A stretch of 64,000 nucleotides of DNA from Longimicrobiaceae bacterium (GTDB taxonomy: Bacteria; Gemmatimonadota; Gemmatimonadetes; Longimicrobiales; Longimicrobiaceae): assembly GCA_036375715.1 (NCBI GenBank), contig DASVBS010000053.1, forward strand, positions 84,873 through 148,872, written 5' to 3'. The notes beneath the pieces were generated by a model. It did no database searches, was not told the origin of the DNA, and saw only the letters and a program-made list of their open reading frames with translations. Both the position numbers and the translations under genes were made by a program. Positions within the stretch are counted from its first letter, which is position 1. Each line of letters starts with the position of its first letter. Shown piece after piece: positions 51,104-58,957 of this stretch.

Positions 51104-51277
51104 GAGAAGTTAGAAGCTGGGAGCTAGAAGCCAGAATGTGCGGACGCGGCTACCGGGTGAGGCCGCAGCAGGTGAGCGTCCCTCGATCTCGAGGCGCCGC
51201 CAAGCCCCGAGGGCCGCATCGACACCCTGGAACAAGAGAATTCTAGCTCCTAGCTTCTAGCTCCTAGCTTCTGTCTC
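51104..51277. repeat. Inverted-repeat element built of AGCTAGAAG units
   Basis: The left arm 51104-51136 (GAGAAGTTAGAAGCTGGGAG, then CTAGAAGCCAGAA) and the right arm 51241-51277 (TTCTAGCTCCTAGCTTCTAG, then CTCCTAGCTTCTGTCTC) are imperfect reverse complements made of tandem 7-8-base units. Core of about 104 bases is GC-rich with no frame. It begins five bases after the stop of copy 1 and ends 31 bases before copy 2, filling nearly all of the gap between the tandem paralogues. Confidence 0.7.
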
Positions 51278-51308
51278 CCCCTGCTGTTCCGGAAGGAGCC
51301 TGCGCGTC

Positions 51309-54300
51309 ATGCTTCGACCGAAGGTCCGCACAGCGCTGACCATCGCGCTTGCTGCATTCCTCCTCCCTTCCTCCCTCTCCGCCCAATACTTCGGACGGAA
51401 CAAGGTGCAGTACCGGAAGTTCGACTTCCGCGTGCTGCATACGCCCAACTTCGACGTCTACTACTATCCCGAGGAGGAGGAGGCCACCCGCGAGGCGGCG
51501 CGGATGGCGGAGCGCTGGTACGCGCGACTCTCGCGGCTGCTCGATCATGAGTTCGAGCAACGGCAGCCGCTCATCCTCTACGCCAGCCACCCGGACTTCC
51601 AGCAAACCAACACGCTGATGGACTTCGTCAGCGAGGGCACTGGAGGGTTCACGGAGGTCTTCAAGCAACGTGTCGTGCTGCCCTTCAGCTACTCGTTGGA
51701 GGAGACCGATCACGTGCTTGGGCACGAGCTGGTGCACGCTTTTCAATATGACATCTCCGGATTGGGCCGCGCGGGGGGCGGCCTCGAGGCGGCGGCCCGA
51801 CGCTACCAGGTTCCCCTCTGGTTCACAGAGGGGATGGCGGAGTACCTATCGGTCGGGCCCATCGACCCGCATACCGCCATGTGGGTGCGGGACGCCGCAC
51901 TTCGCGGAGATATCCCCGACATCGAGCGGATGACCTATGACCCCACCGTCTTCCCGTATCGCTGGGGTCAGGCTCTGTGGGCGTATATCGGGGGGCGCTG
52001 GGGGGACGCCACCATCGGACAGATCCTGAAGCTGGCGGGCCAGGGGCTGCCCTATGAGGAAGCCTTCGAGCGAGTGCTTCGCATCAGTATGCGCCAGCTT
52101 TCGGACGACTGGGTCTCCTCGATCCGCCGCACCTACCTGCCGATGATCGCCGACCTGCGCGAGGCGCGGGAGATGGCGCATCCGCTCATCACCTCCAACC
52201 GCGTCGGGGGCAGGCTCAACGTGGCGCCGTCCCTTTCCCCCGACGGCCGATTCGTCGCCTTCATCTCCGACCTGGACTTCATCGATGCGGAGCTCCACCT
52301 GGCCGACGCATCCACCGGTCGGGTGATCCGCACGCTTCAGAAGAGCACTGCGCTCGACTCGCATTACGGCAGCCTCCGCTACATCAACTCCGCCGGCACC
52401 TGGTCGCCCGATAGCCGCTACTTCGCCTTCAGCGCCCTCAAAGAGGGGCGCGACGTACTGGTCATTGTGGATACGAGGAACGCCAGGAAGGTGCGGGAGT
52501 TCGCGGTTCCCGGAGTCGGTGAGATCTCCAACCCGACCTGGTCTCCCGATGGCCGCACGATCGCCTTCAGCGGTCTCAAAGGCGGGATCAGCGATCTCTA
52601 TCTGATCGACCTGGAGGCGGGCAGCACCGCGCAGCTCACCGACGATCCGTACGCACAGCTCCACCCCGCCTATTCGCCGGACGGAAGCACCATCGCCTTC
52701 GTAACCGAGAAGGGCCCTTCCACGGACTTCGGCACGCTGCGCTACGGTCCGTACCACATAGCCTTGCTCGATGTGGAGACCCGCACTACCACCCCCGTGC
52801 CGGGGATGGCCGGCGCGAAGAACATCAACCCGGTCTGGTCGAAAGACGGGAGGAGCCTCTTCTTCATCTCGAACCGGGGCGGTATCCCCAACCTGTACCG
52901 GGTGGACCTGGAGGGAGGCGATGTTTACCGCCTGACGAACTTCTTCACCGGAATCAGCGGTATCATCGACGTGAGCCCGGCCCTGACCGGCGCGCGGGAG
53001 CGAGATAAGCTGCTCTTCACGGTTTACGAGAACGGCGGCTACAACATCTATGCGCTGGACGGCTGGGACGCGCTGGCGGGGGTGAAGGTGCCCTCGGCCC
53101 CGGATTCCCTGGAGAAGTTCGCTGCCTTCAACGCCGCTCTCCTTCCTCCGTCGCCGCGCTCGGACGAAGCGACCTTCAACCGCGTTTCCTCCTACCTCGC
53201 CGACGCCACCTACGGCCTCCCGAACGCCGAGCGGCAGGCGCGGTTCACGGAGACCTCCTACAAGCCCCGCCTGGGTCTCGACTATCTCGGTCAGCCGCAG
53301 CTCGGCGTGTCCGTCGGCGGTCCCTTCGGCAGCGGCATGTATGGGGGGGTGGCCGGCATCTTCAGCGACGTGCTCGGCCGACACACCCTGTTCGGAATGG
53401 TGCAGGCGCAGGGACGGGTCGATGAGATCGGCTTCGCCACACAGTACCTGAACCGACGCGAGCGGTGGAACTACGGTGGGCAGGCGCAGCGCCTTCCCTA
53501 CATCTTCGGCTTCTACGCCGTGGGGACGGACAGCCTCGACGGTGCGGTGGTACCGACCCAGGACATCGTGCGCGTGCGGCAGTTCGATACCGCGCTGCAG
53601 GGATACGCCCAGTACCCGTTCAGCACCGCGCAGAGAATCGAGTTCAGCGCAGGGGTCAGGCGGATCGCGACCGACGCCCAGGTCTACCGCCTGCTGCTCG
53701 ATCCACAGACGTATCGGCCACGCGCGGATCGCTACTTCGAGGAGGACGGGTTCGCCCTAAACATGGCGCAGATGTCGATCGCGCTGGTCTACGACAACGC
53801 CGTGTTCAACTATACGTCGCCGTTCGCTGGCCAGCGGTACCGGCTGCAGATCACTCCCATGGTCGGAGACCTGCAGATGGTGCAGGCCCTGGCGGACTAC
53901 CGCCGCTACTTGTTCGTGCAACCGTTCACTCTCGCCGTGCAACTGCTTCATACGGGCAAGTACGGGCAGGACTCGGACGGGGTGATCGATGGACAGCGGA
54001 TCTTCTACGACCAGTACCTGGGCCAACCCTGGTACGTGCGCGGCTATTACGACGTGTATTCGGACTGCAAGAGGCGACAGTCGGACGCGGACGCGTGCAC
54101 CGTCTTCCCGCAGCTCTTCGGCAGCCGCGTCGCGGTGGCCAAGGCGGAGATCCGGTTCCCGCTGGTGAAGCGGCTCCTGTTGGGATCGGTGATGGCTCTG
54201 CCCCCGATCGAGGGTTTCGGCTTCTTCGACGCGGGCACCGCCTGGAATCAGGACACGCGTCCGAGCCTGCAGCGCGGCGTTCCGGAGGAGCCGGGCGCGC

Positions 54301-54437
54301 GAGGAATCATGACCAGCGCGGGGGCGGGAGCCCGCGTGAACTTCTTCGGCTACCTGGTGGTGGAGATCAACTACCTGCGCGCCTTCGCGCTCGACGATGG
54401 ATGGAAGTGGGCATTCAACTTCCTTCCCGGGTTCTGA
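51309..54437 (+). CDS. Secreted metallopeptidase-like / TolB-propeller / outer-membrane barrel protein, copy 2
   Basis: 1,042 residues; same architecture and clear sequence kinship with copy 1 throughout (opening SAQYFGRNKVQY in both). Signal peptide ending SLSAQ; zinc motif HELVH beginning at His139 with WFTEGMAEYLSVGP after it; propeller repeats SPDGRFVAFIS, SPDGRTIAFSG, SPDGSTIAFVTE, SKDGRSLFFISN; barrel from about 640 ending NFLPGF with terminal Phe. Divergence is highest in the linker between propeller and barrel (about 560-620) and in barrel loops. GGAAGGAG precedes the start. Zinc ligands are kept in both copies, so both are probably active or at least metal-binding. Substrate unknown. 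Confidence 0.85.
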   Translation: MLRPKVRTALTIALAAFLLPSSLSAQYFGRNKVQYRKFDFRVLHTPNFDVYYYPEEEEATREAARMAERWYARLSRLLDHEFEQRQPLILYASHPDFQQTNTLMDFVSEGTGGFTEVFKQRVVLPFSYSLEETDHVLGHELVHAFQYDISGLGRAGGGLEAAARRYQVPLWFTEGMAEYLSVGPIDPHTAMWVRDAALRGDIPDIERMTYDPTVFPYRWGQALWAYIGGRWGDATIGQILKLAGQGLPYEEAFERVLRISMRQLSDDWVSSIRRTYLPMIADLREAREMAHPLITSNRVGGRLNVAPSLSPDGRFVAFISDLDFIDAELHLADASTGRVIRTLQKSTALDSHYGSLRYINSAGTWSPDSRYFAFSALKEGRDVLVIVDTRNARKVREFAVPGVGEISNPTWSPDGRTIAFSGLKGGISDLYLIDLEAGSTAQLTDDPYAQLHPAYSPDGSTIAFVTEKGPSTDFGTLRYGPYHIALLDVETRTTTPVPGMAGAKNINPVWSKDGRSLFFISNRGGIPNLYRVDLEGGDVYRLTNFFTGISGIIDVSPALTGARERDKLLFTVYENGGYNIYALDGWDALAGVKVPSAPDSLEKFAAFNAALLPPSPRSDEATFNRVSSYLADATYGLPNAERQARFTETSYKPRLGLDYLGQPQLGVSVGGPFGSGMYGGVAGIFSDVLGRHTLFGMVQAQGRVDEIGFATQYLNRRERWNYGGQAQRLPYIFGFYAVGTDSLDGAVVPTQDIVRVRQFDTALQGYAQYPFSTAQRIEFSAGVRRIATDAQVYRLLLDPQTYRPRADRYFEEDGFALNMAQMSIALVYDNAVFNYTSPFAGQRYRLQITPMVGDLQMVQALADYRRYLFVQPFTLAVQLLHTGKYGQDSDGVIDGQRIFYDQYLGQPWYVRGYYDVYSDCKRRQSDADACTVFPQLFGSRVAVAKAEIRFPLVKRLLLGSVMALPPIEGFGFFDAGTAWNQDTRPSLQRGVPEEPGARGIMTSAGAGARVNFFGYLVVEINYLRAFALDDGWKWAFNFLPGF

Positions 54438-54451
54438 CGGCGCCAGACCCC

Positions 54452-55093
54452 ATGCAAGAGCCACCGTTGAGCGCCGAGCGCGAGGCCCGGCGCCGGACGA
54501 TCCTGCAGGCGGCGATCGAGTGCTTCGCGGAGCAGGGGTTCGCCTCCGCCCGGACAAAGGACATCGCGGCACGCGCCGGAGTCGCGGAAGGGACCATCTA
54601 CCTCTATTTCGACAGCAAGGACGAGCTGTTGCTCACGGCGTTTCGTGAGACGGTGCAGGAGTTCTCGGCGTCGGTCGAGCGCCTGCTGAACGACCCGCGA
54701 CCGTTTCTCGACCGTCTCACCGACTTCATCGCCAGCCAGTTCGTGCGGATCGAGCAGAATCCTTCGCTGGCGTCCGTTCTGCTCTTCGAGTCGCGGCAGT
54801 CGACCAAGTTCTACGGCGGTTCCGTGCGCGAGGTGCTCCGCACTTACGCGAACGCGGTGGAGCGGCTCCTGCAAACCGGGGTGTCACGCGGGGAGCTGCG
54901 GGGGGACCTGAACATTCCGCTGGTCCGGAGGATGTTGGTGGGCGCACTGGAGGAGGTGGAGCTCAACTGGCTACTCGGGGACCGCGTCCGGCCGCTGACT
55001 CCGCTGGCAGCCGAGCTCGCCGCGACCTTCGTACGAGGCCTCGAGCGAGGTGACTCTCCGACTGGACATCCCGGCGCGGCCGTTGTATCATAG
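54452..55093 (+). CDS. TetR-family transcriptional regulator
   Basis: 213 residues from ATG 54452. The N-terminal helix-turn-helix is typical (RRTILQAAIECFAEQGFASA, RTKDIAARAGVAEGTIYLYF, DSKDELLLTAF). The ligand domain (about 65-200) resembles FadR/AcrR-type fatty-acyl or drug-responsive members (NPSLASVLLFESRQST, LNIPLVRRMLVGALEEVELNWLLG). Effector unknown. It begins 14 bases after copy 2 of the peptidase-propeller-barrel gene, suggesting read-through and possibly control of that locus. The frame upstream is open inside copy 2 but is a shadow. Confidence 0.9.
   Translation: MQEPPLSAEREARRRTILQAAIECFAEQGFASARTKDIAARAGVAEGTIYLYFDSKDELLLTAFRETVQEFSASVERLLNDPRPFLDRLTDFIASQFVRIEQNPSLASVLLFESRQSTKFYGGSVREVLRTYANAVERLLQTGVSRGELRGDLNIPLVRRMLVGALEEVELNWLLGDRVRPLTPLAAELAATFVRGLERGDSPTGHPGAAVVS
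55063..55091 (+). promoter_or_regulatory. Possible sigma-70 promoter inside the end of tetR
   Basis: TGGACA (55063-55068), 17 bases, TATCAT (55086-55091). Five of six in both boxes. It overlaps the tetR stop and would drive the 50-residue membrane protein with a leader of about 47 bases. Confidence 0.55.
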
Positions 55094-55144
55094 CCCGCGA
55101 TCGAGACTCAACGCGCGACCGCGGGTCGCCCGACCCTTCGAGTT

Positions 55145-55297
55145 ATGGCAGACATCGATATTCAGGAAGAGGCCCTCCGCGACCCCGAGGACGATTACAG
55201 TTACGCGGAGATCATCTACTGGGTCGTCGGGATCCTCATGATTCCTCTTACGCCCATCCTGATGATCTGGCTGTTCACTCCCTGGAGCGGGATGTAG
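55145..55297 (+). CDS. 50-residue single-span membrane microprotein
   Basis: ATG 55145 to TAG 55297. An acidic N-terminus (MADIDIQEEALRDPEDDYS) leads to one helix (IIYWVVGILMIPLTPILMIW) and a short tail LFTPWSGM. It has its own promoter candidate and a strong terminator downstream, so it forms a complete one-gene transcription unit. No family recognised; short acidic-plus-helix proteins are often respiratory-complex or transporter accessory subunits, but nothing here shows which. Confidence 0.65.
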   Translation: MADIDIQEEALRDPEDDYSYAEIIYWVVGILMIPLTPILMIWLFTPWSGM

Positions 55298-55325
55298 CCT
55301 GGCCGCGTGCTGCACGGCAAATCGA

Positions 55326-55363
55326 AACGCCCCCGATTCCAATTCAGGTACCGGGGGCGTTTT
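55326..55363. terminator. Strong bidirectional intrinsic terminator
   Basis: AACGCCCCCG (55326-55335) and CGGGGGCGTT (55352-55361) form a 10-bp perfect stem followed by TTTC on the + strand and preceded by GAAA, so it also works on the minus strand. It lies between the microprotein and the convergent TPR lipoprotein gene, whose last codons it includes. Confidence 0.8.
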
Positions 55364-57008
55364 CGTCACCTCCCGCCGAGAGGGTGTCCGCGGTGAGCGA
55401 CCCGGGGATGGAGTCCCCTTCGACCTCCTGTCTCAGCCATCCGTCCACCGGATCGAACTCGTCATTCCACTGCGCCTCACCGTCGCGCGAGAAGACCCGC
55501 TCGCAGAGAACTAGCAGTCCGCCCGGCTGAAGGGTGATGGTCCCGAGGCTCCGCACGCGCGACTCGCCGCTCTCCCCGATCGTCTCGAGCCTGATCTCAT
55601 GCGTTCCCGCCGGCAGGCGCAATCGGAGCAGCGAGATGCGATCCGGGAGTAGCGACCAGCTGCGAGTGTCCGCCTGCTCGAGCTGGTTCCCGGCGATGTT
55701 CGCGATCCGGCCGAGGATGAATCCGGCCGTCTCCCCGTGCTTCTCCTCGACTTTCTCCTCCACCTCCCGAGTAATCAGATATTTGGTAAGGCCGCGCAGC
55801 AGCAACCGGGTCAACATCTCGGGACGCTCGTCGGCCAGCTCCTCTCGCATCACCACCGAGAGGTTGCCGAAAGGCACCGGCTGCGCCAGCACCTCGTTCA
55901 CCCCCACCCTGACCTCCCGCGGGCGGTTCGCTTCCAGTCGGTAGGTCGGCCAGGCCAGCCGCAGGATATAGGCTCCGTCGAGGGCGTCGGCCCAGGCGGA
56001 CCTCCCGTAGCGCCAGCGGTGGTGCCTCCACCGAGGATCCTGCCCGAGCAGCAGCTCCCTGCTGATCCGCGCGGCCAGCCGTGCGGCGCCGTCCTCGTCA
56101 TCCAGGTGCTCGAGGTCATCATCCGGAATGGGGATGTGCAGCGCGTCCTGGGTGCGGTGGGCGACGAAACCCTGTTCCACGATCACCAGCAGCTCGCCGA
56201 GACCGGCGGAGCCTGGATCTCGCGCGTCGGTATCCAAGCTATAGCGCTCGGCCACGCTGTCGGCGACCTCAACCAGGCCCGTCGCCCGCGCGAGACGATA
56301 CAGGTCCTCCGCCACTGTGGCCGCGGGGCGACCGGGCGAGCCCTCGCATTCTCGCAGCGAGCGCTCCGCCTGGCGCAGAGAGACCACCGCATCGTTGGTA
56401 TCGCCTGCCGCCTCCTGCACGAGCCCCGCCACGTACTGGATCATCCCGTTCCGATTGCACTCCTCCACCGGCTCATGATCCAGTCGCTCCAGCAGCGCGA
56501 CCGCTTTCCGCGCCTCGACGGCGGCGCCGTCGAGGTTCCGCAGCGCGAGATGGTTGAGCATCCCGTAATAGGGGATCATCGCCAGCTCCCCCGCCGGAGG
56601 CGTGTACGCCAGAACCCGGTCGTTGATCAACAGCGAGGCTGCCTCGCGGGTGAGGCTGCGAGTGTAGCGGAGCTCCGCTTCCACCTCGGCCCACGCGAGC
56701 AGCTCGTTGCTTCGGGCATACTCGCCCATCTCGTGGAACATCACCGCCTGCTGCAGCGCCCTCAGCAGTCGGTCGCTCGGGGCGAGAGGCGAGCCTCTCT
56801 CGAAAGCCGCCACCGCTTTCTCGCGTTCCCCGAACATGAGGTAATGGCGCAACCACGCGTCTTCCGGGCGCAGCGTGTGGCTTCTCAGCGGCGATCCCGC
56901 AGGCAAGCTCTCCCATGCGGGCATGGTGGGAAGCGGGTTCCTCGCTCCACAGCCGGCCATGAGCAGGGCGACCGCCATCACCGTCCACCCGCCGCGCCGC
57001 CGCACCAT
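55344..57008 (-). CDS. TPR-containing lipoprotein (COG3014-like)
   Basis: 554 residues from ATG 57008. Lipoprotein signal with lipobox LLMAGC; the longer open frame upstream (to 57308) is Arg/Pro-rich and unlikely. About residues 30-260 are helical TPR-like repeats (HYLMFGEREKAVAAFERG, LLRALQQAVMFHEMGEYARSNELL in outline, AAVEARKAVALLERL, IQYVAGLVQEAAGDTNDAVVSLR in outline). The C-terminal half is mixed, with MREELADERPEMLTRLLLRGLTKY in outline and an Ig-like end (LRLPAGTHEIRLETIGES). This matches the COG3014 type of lipoprotein that travels with LpoB-like genes. Role probably in envelope or peptidoglycan synthase regulation. A 296-base gap with no gene separates it from the next gene upstream. 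Confidence 0.75.
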   Translation of the reverse strand: MVRRRGGWTVMAVALLMAGCGARNPLPTMPAWESLPAGSPLRSHTLRPEDAWLRHYLMFGEREKAVAAFERGSPLAPSDRLLRALQQAVMFHEMGEYARSNELLAWAEVEAELRYTRSLTREAASLLINDRVLAYTPPAGELAMIPYYGMLNHLALRNLDGAAVEARKAVALLERLDHEPVEECNRNGMIQYVAGLVQEAAGDTNDAVVSLRQAERSLRECEGSPGRPAATVAEDLYRLARATGLVEVADSVAERYSLDTDARDPGSAGLGELLVIVEQGFVAHRTQDALHIPIPDDDLEHLDDEDGAARLAARISRELLLGQDPRWRHHRWRYGRSAWADALDGAYILRLAWPTYRLEANRPREVRVGVNEVLAQPVPFGNLSVVMREELADERPEMLTRLLLRGLTKYLITREVEEKVEEKHGETAGFILGRIANIAGNQLEQADTRSWSLLPDRISLLRLRLPAGTHEIRLETIGESGESRVRSLGTITLQPGGLLVLCERVFSRDGEAQWNDEFDPVDGWLRQEVEGDSIPGSLTADTLSAGGDENAPGT

Positions 57009-57304
57009 CGCACCCGGTCGCGAGCGCACCCGACACCTGGGGACATTCACACGCGACCGAAGTGTTGACCTAAGATCCCTGCGATCGGGCTGGAGTCCCG
57101 CGCCCGCCGCCGGCGGCGCCGCTCGTCGCGTTATGGCTCGGTGCGCCTCAAGAGGCGTCCCTCCGGGCCCGTACCGGAAAGGAAGAGGCACGCCTCCCCT
57201 TCCGGCCACCCCTCGAGAGGTGGGCCGGGAAGACGAGAGCGTGCCACCGCTACTGCAGATTTCGGGGCCTGCTCCAGACGAGGTCGGTACGCTGGCGACA
57301 GGGC

Positions 57305-58114
57305 TCACCGGTTCTCGATGACCAGAATCCGCTCGTGCGCCCGCGCGATCGCCTCCGCGATCTTCGCCGCCGCCTCGCCGCGCGCGTTGATCTTCTCCAG
57401 CTCCAGCTGGTGGATGAAGAGCTGATAGCGCATGATCGCCTCGATCGGGCGCAGCGACTTGTCGAGCGTGGTGGCGATGCGCAGGGTCGTCTCCGGGTGG
57501 TTGGGCCGGAGGATGTCCGCCTGATCGTAGCGCTCCAGCGCCAGGTCCAGCCGACCGGCGGCCGCGTACTCGTCACCCTCCTCGAGCAGCGCATCGGCGC
57601 GCGCCGCCGCCCGTCCGGCGAGCGTCGCCTGTGCCGGGTCGGTCACCGTGCGAAAGCCGCTGGGTTCCCTGTAGGTGTAGCTGGAGACCCGACCATTCTG
57701 CAGTGTGACGAAAGCCACCCGCGCGACGGCATCGCTTACACCTCGAGCCCCCTCCTTCGAGCTCATCGTCAGCATCCCGCCGGAGCCGCGAACATTCCAC
57801 GCCTGGGGCGTCGTTCGGGTCGCGGCGAGCACCTCCGCCTCCGTCATCCCGATTGCCAGCTCGCCACGGGAGATCGCGTCGCAGATCTCCGGAGTGCAGC
57901 TCGCCAGCGCGGTCCCCTCCGAGGCCGCCCGCTGGCTCGCGAGCCGCTCACGCTCCATCTCCCCCTCCACCCGCGCCTGCTCCACGATCTCGTCGGCGCG
58001 GGGACGCAACACCTCTCCGTTGTCGATGGTCTTTTCGAGCGGACGGATATGGGGCCCGCACGACGCCGCGGCCGAGACCAGAGCCGTCACCGCAGCGATC
58101 TTCCAGCTGTTCAT
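57305..58114 (-). CDS. Lipoprotein with BamE-like and TPR-like regions
   Basis: 269 residues. Signal ending SAAASC, so probably lipid-anchored. A helical, charged stretch (about 35-75) is followed by a BamE/SmpA-like segment (ISRGELAIGMTEAEVLAATR, VAFVTLQNGRVSSYTYRE) of about 90 residues, and then TPR-like helices (ADALLEEGDEYAAAGRLDLA, LERYDQADILRPNHPETTLR). No exact family known to me. It begins 24 bases after the LpoB-like gene in the same direction and so shares its sigma-54 promoter. Confidence 0.75.
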   Translation of the reverse strand: MNSWKIAAVTALVSAAASCGPHIRPLEKTIDNGEVLRPRADEIVEQARVEGEMERERLASQRAASEGTALASCTPEICDAISRGELAIGMTEAEVLAATRTTPQAWNVRGSGGMLTMSSKEGARGVSDAVARVAFVTLQNGRVSSYTYREPSGFRTVTDPAQATLAGRAAARADALLEEGDEYAAAGRLDLALERYDQADILRPNHPETTLRIATTLDKSLRPIEAIMRYQLFIHQLELEKINARGEAAAKIAEAIARAHERILVIENR

Positions 58115-58138
58115 GGAACCTCCCGAGGTGGTGATGGC

Positions 58139-58765
58139 TTACAGACTGAAGCGCGGCCGATCGATGAACTTCTTGATCTTGTGCTGGCCCACCCAGACCT
58201 TCTCGTTGCTCTCGAGATCGGTGAGCGTCACGTCCACCTGGTAGAAGACGACCGCCTTTCCGTCTTCACGGTCTTCGATCGACTGGATCTCGCCCTGGAG
58301 CATGTAGTCGGCACCCGTCTCCATGCGCAGACGTGAGCGCGTGTCCGCCGAGGCGAACTCCTGCTGGTCCTCCCGCTCGTCGCGGATCTCGTCTCGCTCC
58401 CCCCGGCTCGAGACGACCAGCACCTGGCCACTGTTGATGTATGCTCGCTCCAGATCCCGTACGAAGGTGCTGACGGGGATGTGCTCCATGCTGCGGTTCC
58501 GCACCGTCCCCACGATCACCCTCGGGCGGTCGCCCCCGTGGCTCTGCATGTAGCGGCTGACCCAGCTCTGGCCCCCGGGGGTGTTGAAGCTCTGCTCGAT
58601 CAGCGCCTCCGCGACCAGGCGGCTGTCCACGTCGTTCCAGCGACCGGACAGATCGATGGCCTGCTCCGGTGCAACTCGAACCACGTGCTGCGAGCAGGCT
58701 CCCAGTCCAAGAGTGCCGATGGTTAGCGCCAGCAGGACCAGGCGCGGGGAATGAAAGGCGGTCAT
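58139..58765 (-). CDS. LpoB-like penicillin-binding-protein activator lipoprotein
   Basis: 208 residues from ATG 58765. Lipoprotein signal with LGLGAC. The rest follows the LpoB/CsgG-like alpha/beta fold: DLSGRWNDVDSRLVAEALI, PRVIVGTVRNRSMEHIPVST, FVRDLERAYINSGQVLVVSS, the acidic insert DEIRDEREDQQEF, ETGADYMLQGEIQSIED and VYQVDVTLTDLESNEKVWVG in outline. LpoB in enterobacteria activates PBP1b from the outer membrane. First gene of a three-gene lipoprotein operon whose upstream region carries a well-matched sigma-54 promoter, and it neighbours an NtrC-type regulator. Confidence 0.88.
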   Translation of the reverse strand: MTAFHSPRLVLLALTIGTLGLGACSQHVVRVAPEQAIDLSGRWNDVDSRLVAEALIEQSFNTPGGQSWVSRYMQSHGGDRPRVIVGTVRNRSMEHIPVSTFVRDLERAYINSGQVLVVSSRGERDEIRDEREDQQEFASADTRSRLRMETGADYMLQGEIQSIEDREDGKAVVFYQVDVTLTDLESNEKVWVGQHKIKKFIDRPRFSL

Positions 58766-58817
58766 GGGAACTCCTGCGATACGTAGACGGAACGAGAGAA
58801 TCCTCAACCGATGGGAA

Positions 58818-58833
58818 GGCATCCCACGTGCCT
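58818..58833 (-). promoter_or_regulatory. Sigma-54 (-24/-12) promoter of the LpoB-like operon
   Basis: Read on the minus strand: AGGCACG-TGGG-ATGCC, against the consensus TGGCACG-N4-TTGCW. The invariant GG and GC are at the exact spacing. The predicted start lies about 40 bases before the LpoB-like ATG. An NtrC-family activator is encoded next door. Confidence 0.65.
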
Positions 58834-58957
58834 TTCCCACCGGCACCAATAAGCACTTCATTATCAACTACTTAGAAGCGATCATGCAGAGACGCGGCGC
58901 GCGGTCCGTCCCCTCTAGTGGACAGCCAGCGCGCCGGGAGGAGGGACAGCGGCGGGG

